Below, piece by piece: positions 6,885-11,089 of a stretch of 11,089 bases of DNA. The notes under the pieces were generated by a model. It had not been told where the DNA came from and ran no database searches. It was given only the letters and a program-made list of their open reading frames with translations. Within the stretch, counting starts at the first letter, position 1. Each line of letters starts with the position of its first letter. Origin of the DNA: Chitinophaga pinensis. Its GTDB lineage: Bacteria; Bacteroidota; Bacteroidia; UKL13-3. The stretch is from contig CALPIR020000066.1 in assembly GCA_943323675.2 (NCBI GenBank), positions 1 to 11,089 on the forward strand, read 5' to 3'. The position numbers were made by a program, and so were the translations under genes.

Positions 6885-6915
6885 TGAAGAGTCTTTATTC
6901 TTCATCCTTTTTCTT
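6884..6915. terminator. Possible terminator between the convergent DUF4286 and rbfA genes
   Basis: ATGAAGA (6884-6890) and TCTTCAT (6899-6905) form a perfect 7-bp stem with an 8-base loop, followed on the plus strand by CCTTTTTCTT. That is the layout of an intrinsic terminator for the DUF4286 gene. On the minus strand the hairpin is followed by a shorter T-run, so it may act both ways. The stem is AT-rich and includes the last codons of rbfA, so chance cannot be excluded. Confidence 0.4.
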
Positions 6916-7251
6916 AATCTCGTTAAACAATTGCTCCATTTTAAATACGTAATCCAAACTATCATCAATTAAAAACTGAAGCTCGGGGATAACGCGCACT
7001 TGTTTACGAATACGTGAAGCTAACTCACGCCTAATAGGTACTTTTTGTAAATCAACTACGCGCAAAAGTTCCTCTTTATTTTTTTCGTTAAAAAAGCTTA
7101 AGTACACTTTGGCAAAGCTTAAATCGGGCGATACAGTTACATTACTGATGGTAATAAAAGCGTTGTTAAACATTTCAGAACGGTTCTGTGTAAATACATC
7201 TGCCAATTCTTTTTGTATTAATCTCCCGAATTTTTCTTGTCTGATACTCAT
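6895..7251 (-). CDS. rbfA: Ribosome-binding factor A
   Basis: RbfA binds the 30S subunit and helps late 16S rRNA maturation, with a known role in cold adaptation in other bacteria. The 118-aa length and single KH-like domain fit. Visible features are R-x-x-K-F-G-R-L-I-Q-K-E-L near residues 4-16, I-S-N-V-T-V-S-P-D-L-S-F-A-K-V-Y-L near residues 35-51, and R-R-E-L-A-S-R-I-R-K-Q-V-R-V-I-P-E-L-Q-F followed by D-D-S. A charged tail of Lys and Glu closes the protein. It stands alone rather than beside infB, nusA or truB. A near-consensus -7 box is placed four bases before the ATG. Confidence 0.95.
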   Translation of the reverse strand: MSIRQEKFGRLIQKELADVFTQNRSEMFNNAFITISNVTVSPDLSFAKVYLSFFNEKNKEELLRVVDLQKVPIRRELASRIRKQVRVIPELQFLIDDSLDYVFKMEQLFNEIKKKDEE

Positions 7252-7255
7252 GGTG

Positions 7256-7263
7256 CAAATATG
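7256..7263 (-). promoter_or_regulatory. -7 promoter box of rbfA
   Basis: CATATTTG on the minus strand matches TAnnTTTG except for its first base. It ends four bases (CACC) before the ATG at 7251, the same geometry as the two boxes in 6532-6574. It implies that rbfA is transcribed separately from the beta-barrel gene 45 bases upstream. Confidence 0.45.
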
Positions 7264-7296
7264 CGCAATTTATGGCTGCAATAAAAATGCATAACG

Positions 7297-8478
7297 CTAC
7301 AGGGTTTTATTCAGCCTATAACTTAAATACACCGAGTAACTGAACTCCATCAAGCTATTGCGCACATCGTAATATGGCTCAAACCTTGCATTAAGAATTA
7401 AATTTGGTGCCATTTTTTTACTGTAAATAAACCTGACAAATAATAACTCTCGCATTTTTTCAGCATATCCAGCCTTATCAATCGAAACCGATTGATATAT
7501 CGTTGTTCCCCTATCGGCAATAAAACCATTGCCCAACCAATAAGTAGGGTTGATGCTAAAACCGTTTTTTGCTACAAATACGTGGGCCAAAAATCCGTTT
7601 CCATTGCGGTAAGGATAAAATCCACTGTTGGTATTTTCTTGGTATAAAACAGCGTAAGCTTCCGTTTTAAAACTGTAGTTATTGGGGGTGATGAATTGAT
7701 ACGATAAACCAGCTGCGCCATTAAACTGCATCAACATGTTGGATGTATCTTTATCAATTTGTCCGCCACGGTGGTGTGCAGTAAATTGTAAAATTGGTTT
7801 GAATAAATGATGAGTTTGGGCTATAGCAACATCAATTCCACTTGGGTTAAGCGCTCTTGTTTCTTTTGTTTTGGTTTGATACAACACCAAGTGTGTATTT
7901 ATGCCAGCAGTAAATTGCTCTTTATGTGGTGAACCTCTATCAATAAAACGTTCCCAATTAATCCAAGTATCAAGCCAAATTTTTTTGGTGCTTAGTTTAA
8001 ACTGAGCACCGTTTTCAATGCGCTTTAAAATTGCCGAATTGATATCAATCAACGGTTCTATTAATTGATGTGCAAGCGCTCCTTCTAATGTTCCGAAAAT
8101 AAATGCACGTTGGTTATTTTTGCTTCTTAGCTTCACACTAAACGTAGGTAAAACACGGGTTATGCTTGGAACAGCACCAAAATCTTGCTGCAAAAAAACA
8201 CCCGCTTGCAAAGTGGTTTGTCCGTTAGGTTGATAAGATAAACGTGGGTGCAGTTGCGCACCAAACAAAGTACGACCCAACTCTATGTTGTTAAAATATT
8301 CGGTGTTACGCAGGTAGTTAAAATTAGTTACCGATAAACCCAACTTGCCACTATCATTGGGATTGAGGTGTATTTCATCACTTAAATCAGTATTGTTTAA
8401 TTGCGCAAACAGCGTTGCATGCAACAACATCAAACCCAAAACAAAACTTAATTTTATGTGCCGATGATATTTTTTCAT
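7297..8478 (-). CDS. Predicted outer-membrane beta-barrel protein, 393 aa
   Basis: I do not recognise the family with confidence. Residues 1-25 are a signal peptide ending in L-F-A before Gln26. The mature chain has no long hydrophobic helix and shows alternating hydrophobic and polar stretches rich in Tyr, Phe and Asn throughout, for example near the C-terminus F-S-Y-S-V-Y-L-S-Y-R-L, as in an outer-membrane beta-barrel. No plug, TonB box or enzyme motif is visible. It starts one base after the stop of the iron-sulfur protein gene, so the two are almost certainly cotranscribed. No Shine-Dalgarno sequence is present, so translation may depend on that coupling. A role as a porin-like or structural envelope protein is inference. 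The reading frame is intact. Confidence 0.85.
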   Translation of the reverse strand: MKKYHRHIKLSFVLGLMLLHATLFAQLNNTDLSDEIHLNPNDSGKLGLSVTNFNYLRNTEYFNNIELGRTLFGAQLHPRLSYQPNGQTTLQAGVFLQQDFGAVPSITRVLPTFSVKLRSKNNQRAFIFGTLEGALAHQLIEPLIDINSAILKRIENGAQFKLSTKKIWLDTWINWERFIDRGSPHKEQFTAGINTHLVLYQTKTKETRALNPSGIDVAIAQTHHLFKPILQFTAHHRGGQIDKDTSNMLMQFNGAAGLSYQFITPNNYSFKTEAYAVLYQENTNSGFYPYRNGNGFLAHVFVAKNGFSINPTYWLGNGFIADRGTTIYQSVSIDKAGYAEKMRELLFVRFIYSKKMAPNLILNARFEPYYDVRNSLMEFSYSVYLSYRLNKTL

Positions 8479-8479
8479 C

Positions 8480-9268
8480 TTACAAATCCATAGCAGTAGC
8501 GACTAACTCAGCAATATCTTTTACTTCAATTTCTTGCTCTTTGTTGTGGTGTTTTACCCCATCGCGCAGCATGGTCATACAAAACGGACAAGCTGCAGCA
8601 ACTACATTGGCTTGAGTTTCTAGCATATCATCTGCACGTTCAATGTTCACTTCTTTTTTGCCACTTTCGGCATCTTTGAACATCTGTGCACCGCCAGCAC
8701 CACAGCATAATCCGTTGGCTTTACTGCGTTTCATTTCTATTAAAGCACCATCTAGTTTTTCTATCACCTCACGTGGAGCTTCGTAAATATTGTTTGCCCT
8801 ACCCAAGTAACAACTATCATGGTAAGTAATCCGTTGGCCTTTAAATGCACCACCTTTAATGGCAATTTTACCATCGTTTAGTAGTTGGTTAATTAAGGTG
8901 GTGTGGTGCAACACCTCATAGTTACCACCCAGTTCAGGGTATTCGTTTTTAAGTGTATTAAAACAGTGAGGACAGCCTGTTACAATCTTTTTTACACCGT
9001 ACATATTTAATGTGGTGATGTTTTGCATCGCCATCATTTGAAACAAAAATTCGTTACCCGCTCGTTTTGCTGGGTCACCAGTACAAGCTTCCTCGGTACC
9101 TAAAATAGCAAACTTTATTTGCGCTGCATGCAATATTTTAACTACAGCTTTAGTTATTTTTTGCGCACGCTCATCAAAGCTACCTGCACACCCTACCCAA
9201 AATAAAATCTCAGCTTCTTCTCCTGCCGCCATCATATCGGCCATTGTACGTACCCTAAATTCACTCAT
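8480..9268 (-). CDS. CCG-domain iron-sulfur protein (HdrB/LutA/GlpC-type)
   Basis: The protein (262 aa) has two CCG cysteine-rich domains, as found in heterodisulfide reductase subunit B and in the Fe-S subunits of lactate and glycerol-3-phosphate oxidoreductases. Domain 1: Cys27 (V-G-C-A-G), Cys62 (A-C-T-G-D), Cys99 and Cys102 (G-C-P-H-C). Domain 2: Cys153 (D-S-C-Y-L-G), Cys188-Cys189-Gly190, Cys227 and Cys230 (A-C-P-F-C). Domain 2 has the full C-C-G motif, able to hold a noncubane [4Fe-4S] cluster; domain 1 has only one of the paired cysteines. There is no ferredoxin-type 4Fe-4S domain or membrane segment, so an electron-donating partner is expected. As I recall, such a partner is often encoded next to it in Bacteroidota, but it is absent on this side. 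The start at 9268 fits the M-A-D-M-M-A-A-G-E-E-A-E lead-in. The beta-barrel gene follows after one base. Confidence 0.9.
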   Translation of the reverse strand: MSEFRVRTMADMMAAGEEAEILFWVGCAGSFDERAQKITKAVVKILHAAQIKFAILGTEEACTGDPAKRAGNEFLFQMMAMQNITTLNMYGVKKIVTGCPHCFNTLKNEYPELGGNYEVLHHTTLINQLLNDGKIAIKGGAFKGQRITYHDSCYLGRANNIYEAPREVIEKLDGALIEMKRSKANGLCCGAGGAQMFKDAESGKKEVNIERADDMLETQANVVAAACPFCMTMLRDGVKHHNKEQEIEVKDIAELVATAMDL

Positions 9269-9321
9269 ATTCTCAGTTTAATTTTCAGCAAGGCAATTTA
9301 ATAAAACAATTTAATTTCTTG

Positions 9322-9352
9322 CAAAGTTGGTTTAATTGATGAGAATGTCCAA
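9322..9352 (-). promoter_or_regulatory. Candidate promoter of the iron-sulfur/beta-barrel operon
   Basis: On the minus strand a TTG (9352-9350) is followed after 20 bases by CAACTTTG (9329-9322). This is the Bacteroidota -33/-7 spacing, with one mismatch to TAnnTTTG. Transcription would start about 45-50 bases before the ATG at 9268. Confidence 0.4.
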
Positions 9353-9360
9353 TAACATTC
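9343..9360. promoter_or_regulatory. Inverted repeat over the -33 region (possible operator)
   Basis: GAATGT (9343-9348) and ACATTC (9355-9360) are perfect inverted copies around a 6-base centre. The centre contains the candidate -33 TTG of the iron-sulfur operon, where a bound dimeric regulator would interfere with RNA polymerase. A chance dyad remains possible. Confidence 0.35.
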
Positions 9361-9585
9361 ATTTGTTTAAATTGATACTTAAGCTTAAAGTTATTTGTGT
9401 AAAATACAATTATTGGGGGTTAATGTAACTAAAATTAATCCTACACAAAGAAGCAAAATCAATTAAAGGAGGGAAACTAAAATTAACTACATCTGTACCT
9501 TAACTGATTTCAATGATGTAAGTGTGTACAAAAAATTTGATGCGATTTTATATTTAGACGGTGTTTTTAACAGAATGAGTTGATT

Positions 9586-9621
9586 TATATTGTAAAATAT
9601 GTTTAATATATTGTAAAATAT
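9586..9621. repeat. Two identical 15-base dyads spaced 21 bases apart
   Basis: TATATTGTAAAATAT occurs at 9586-9600 and again at 9607-9621, separated by GTTTAA. Within each copy ATATT and AATAT are inverted arms around GTAA. The 21-base period is two helical turns, so both sites face the same side of DNA, as for cooperating regulator dimers. The centre lies about 140 bases before the -7 box of the surface protein gene. Confidence 0.5.
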
Positions 9622-9743
9622 TCGTTGGTTTTCGCATTGATTTACTTTTATATTATTGATATTCAAGTTATTACTAATTAATGTGGTTTATCTCTACAAT
9701 TTAGCTATATTTCGGTCTAGTTTTATTAACATTTTGAATATAA

Positions 9744-9751
9744 TAACTTTG
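9744..9751 (+). promoter_or_regulatory. -7 promoter box of the surface protein gene
   Basis: TAACTTTG is a perfect TAnnTTTG element, 17 bases before the ATG at 9769. This gives a leader of roughly a dozen bases. No clear TTG lies at the -33 position. Confidence 0.55.
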
Positions 9752-9768
9752 CAATAAATTGTTCCCGT

Positions 9769-11089
9769 ATGATGTATAGTATTCCCAAAAGGTTAAGCCT
9801 GTTTTTGATTGTAGCATTTGCATTTATAATTACTAATGTTAGTGCGCAATGCCCTACAGCTGTTAGCATAGGTGCCACAGCCGTAAAATTCTGTCCGGGT
9901 GGTAGCTCAACGCTTACTGCAAATGTTACTGGAGGACCCAATGACTTGAAGTATGAGTGGCGAAATTATGGGGTAGCCTTTGGTACGAGCACAAGTTCAA
10001 TTGTTGTTACCCAAGCAGGATTTTACACGGTTAAAGTTACAGACACGGTAAATTTCTGCTCCAAAACATCAGCAGGATACGCCATTTCTGTATCTCCAAC
10101 AGCCGGTACAACCATTTCGGGACCGTTGAGTTTTTGTATAGGAAGTAATGTAACTTTAACTGCAGACAGTAGTACCAATTATACATTTCAATGGAAACTA
10201 AATGGAGCAAACATAACTGGAGAGACCCTATCAGGATATACAGCAACCGCTTCAGGAACATACAGTGTAGACGTTACAGACAATACTATAGGATTGGGTT
10301 GCACGGTGACATCAGACTCAAAAATAATAACAGTTTATCCAACAACCGTTGCTGGAACAATCGCTGCACCTGGTGCAATTTGTGCAGGAATAACTGCTCC
10401 AACATTAACATTGTCTGGTTATACAGGAAGTATCATACGTTGGGAGTCTTCAACAAATGGTACTACTTGGAATACAATAGTAAACACATCTGATACATAT
10501 AATCCAGGTACTCCATCACAAACAACCCAATATAGAGCTGTTGTTCAAAGTGGAACATGCGCTTCTGCGACTTCAAATACAGTTACATTAACAGTTAACC
10601 CTTTACCAATTGCTACAATAACAGAAAGTGCCTCATTGGCATTGTGTACTGGTGGGTCTGTAACATTGAGTAACAGCAATGGCGTTTCATATGTATGGAA
10701 AGAAAGTGGAACACCAATTGGAGGAGCGACAAACAGTTCTCTCATAGTAAATACTGCAGGAAGCTATACCGTAACCGTTACAGATGGTAATGCTTGTTCA
10801 GCAACAACTACAAGCCCATCCATAGTTACAGTTGATCCAGTAACTGTTCCTGGATCAGTTACAGGAGGTGCTACAGTATGTGAGGGAAGTACATCAGGCT
10901 TATTAACCTTAAATGGAAATACAGGAAATGTTTCACGCTGGGAAAGTTCAATAAATAGCGGAGTAACATGGAGTACAATTGCCAATACTAGTTCAACATA
11001 CACATCTGGTGCTTTAACCACAACCACGCTTTACAGAGCAATAGTTCAGAGCGGTGCTTGTGCGCTTGATAGTTCAACCTCCACAACAG
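9769..11089 (+). CDS. Large secreted modular Ig-like surface protein (partial, open at the right edge)
   Basis: The frame is open from 9769 to the window end, giving 440 codons with no stop. Two ATG codons (9769, 9772) are in tandem. Residues 1-26 form a signal peptide ending V-S-A before Gln27. The rest is a string of roughly 80-residue Thr/Ser/Gly-rich beta domains. Three copies of module A (tryptophans at 64, 142 and 310) carry a V-T-L-T-A-like strand and a G-x-Y-x-V-x-V-T-D end, as in Ig/PKD-like folds. Two copies of module B (tryptophans at 225 and 391) carry R-W-E-S-S, T-W-x-T-I, Y-R-A-x-V-Q-S-G and a Cys. The order is A-A-B-A-B. This is the style of Bacteroidota adhesins with gliding-type or type IX secretion C-terminal domains; that end lies outside the window, so the secretion route is inference. 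A role in adhesion or the cell surface is likely. Confidence 0.88.
   Translation, partial: MMYSIPKRLSLFLIVAFAFIITNVSAQCPTAVSIGATAVKFCPGGSSTLTANVTGGPNDLKYEWRNYGVAFGTSTSSIVVTQAGFYTVKVTDTVNFCSKTSAGYAISVSPTAGTTISGPLSFCIGSNVTLTADSSTNYTFQWKLNGANITGETLSGYTATASGTYSVDVTDNTIGLGCTVTSDSKIITVYPTTVAGTIAAPGAICAGITAPTLTLSGYTGSIIRWESSTNGTTWNTIVNTSDTYNPGTPSQTTQYRAVVQSGTCASATSNTVTLTVNPLPIATITESASLALCTGGSVTLSNSNGVSYVWKESGTPIGGATNSSLIVNTAGSYTVTVTDGNACSATTTSPSIVTVDPVTVPGSVTGGATVCEGSTSGLLTLNGNTGNVSRWESSINSGVTWSTIANTSSTYTSGALTTTTLYRAIVQSGACALDSSTSTT
10360..11089 (+). repeat. Repeated B-A-B module unit inside the surface protein
   Basis: Module B1 (about 10360-10605) and module B2 (about 10846 to the end) flank a module A (about 10606-10845). 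Equivalent tryptophans in B1 and B2 are 166 residues apart, and those of the second and third A modules are 168 apart, so an A+B pair is the repeating unit of about 500 bases. The DNA of the copies has diverged, which points to an old duplication rather than a recent one. Confidence 0.6.

Larger units (their letters stand above)
9269..9768. other. 500-base gene-free AT-rich region between divergent genes
   Basis: No reading frame of any credible length lies here. It holds the promoter and a dyad for the iron-sulfur gene at the left, a 10-bp palindrome TTAAGCTTAA (9379-9388), two identical dyads at 9586-9621, and a -7 box for the surface protein gene at 9744. A purine run containing AGGAGGG (9468-9473) has no start codon after it. 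The 9-mer TGTAAAATA occurs three times (9398, 9591, 9612). No tRNA or known RNA motif was recognised. Confidence 0.6.

Noticed and set aside
9427..9486. 12-base direct repeat AACTAAAATTAA at 9427 and 9475
   Set aside because: Short and low-complexity in very AT-rich DNA, with no dyad, no helical phasing and no target element nearby.
9468..9520. AGGAGGG purine run as a ribosome binding site for a missed small gene
   Set aside because: The first ATG downstream (near 9513) is followed almost at once by a stop, so no peptide of any size is encoded.
9726..11027. Minus- and plus-strand frames of 66-100 codons within the surface protein region
   Set aside because: All are shadows of the long plus-strand frame from 9769, which has a signal peptide and repeated domains. 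The Val/Pro-rich antisense translations are typical of Thr/Gly-rich coding DNA read backwards.

Overview
The window looks like chromosomal DNA from an AT-rich member of the Bacteroidota. The grounds are a DUF5686 outer-membrane protein with a carboxypeptidase-regulatory-like domain, a DUF4286 protein, a large secreted protein built from Ig-like modules, several TAnnTTTG-type -7 promoter elements, and an almost complete lack of Shine-Dalgarno sequences. The order or genus cannot be fixed from this sequence. No rRNA, tRNA, CRISPR array, transposase or phage gene was seen.

Layout. At 1-91 (minus) is the start of a secreted protein that runs off the left edge. Positions 166-3936 (plus) hold a probable operon: a small conserved protein, a periplasmic cyclophilin-type peptidylprolyl isomerase, and a DUF5686 outer-membrane protein that overlaps the isomerase gene by one base. 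A small SET-domain protein (minus, 3933-4334) converges on this operon, and the two stop codons overlap. Exodeoxyribonuclease III (plus, 4462-5223) follows. It converges on a minus-strand pair, 3-hydroxybutyryl-CoA dehydrogenase and a Rieske-like lipoprotein, whose reading frames overlap by 8 bases. A divergent DUF4286 gene (plus) then converges on rbfA (minus). Further right, also on the minus strand, a CCG-domain iron-sulfur protein is followed after one base by a predicted outer-membrane beta-barrel protein. A 500-base gene-free AT-rich region with promoters and dyads separates this pair from a large modular surface protein (plus, from 9769) that is still open at the right edge.

How the genes relate. 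Most are ordinary cell functions: DNA repair (xth), 30S maturation (rbfA), fatty acid or butyrate metabolism (hbd), and envelope protein folding and envelope structure. The isomerase and DUF5686 genes are probably translationally coupled, and both products belong to the envelope. The iron-sulfur protein and beta-barrel protein are probably cotranscribed, but a functional link is unknown.

The points most worth a second look are: a Rieske-like lipoprotein lacking both iron-binding histidines but with extra cysteines; a cyclophilin lacking its catalytic arginine; three genes with a -7 box exactly four bases before the ATG, which suggests leaderless mRNAs; two identical dyads spaced 21 bp apart in the 500-base gap; and the alternating module layout of the surface protein. 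I found no convincing undescribed defence or mobile system.
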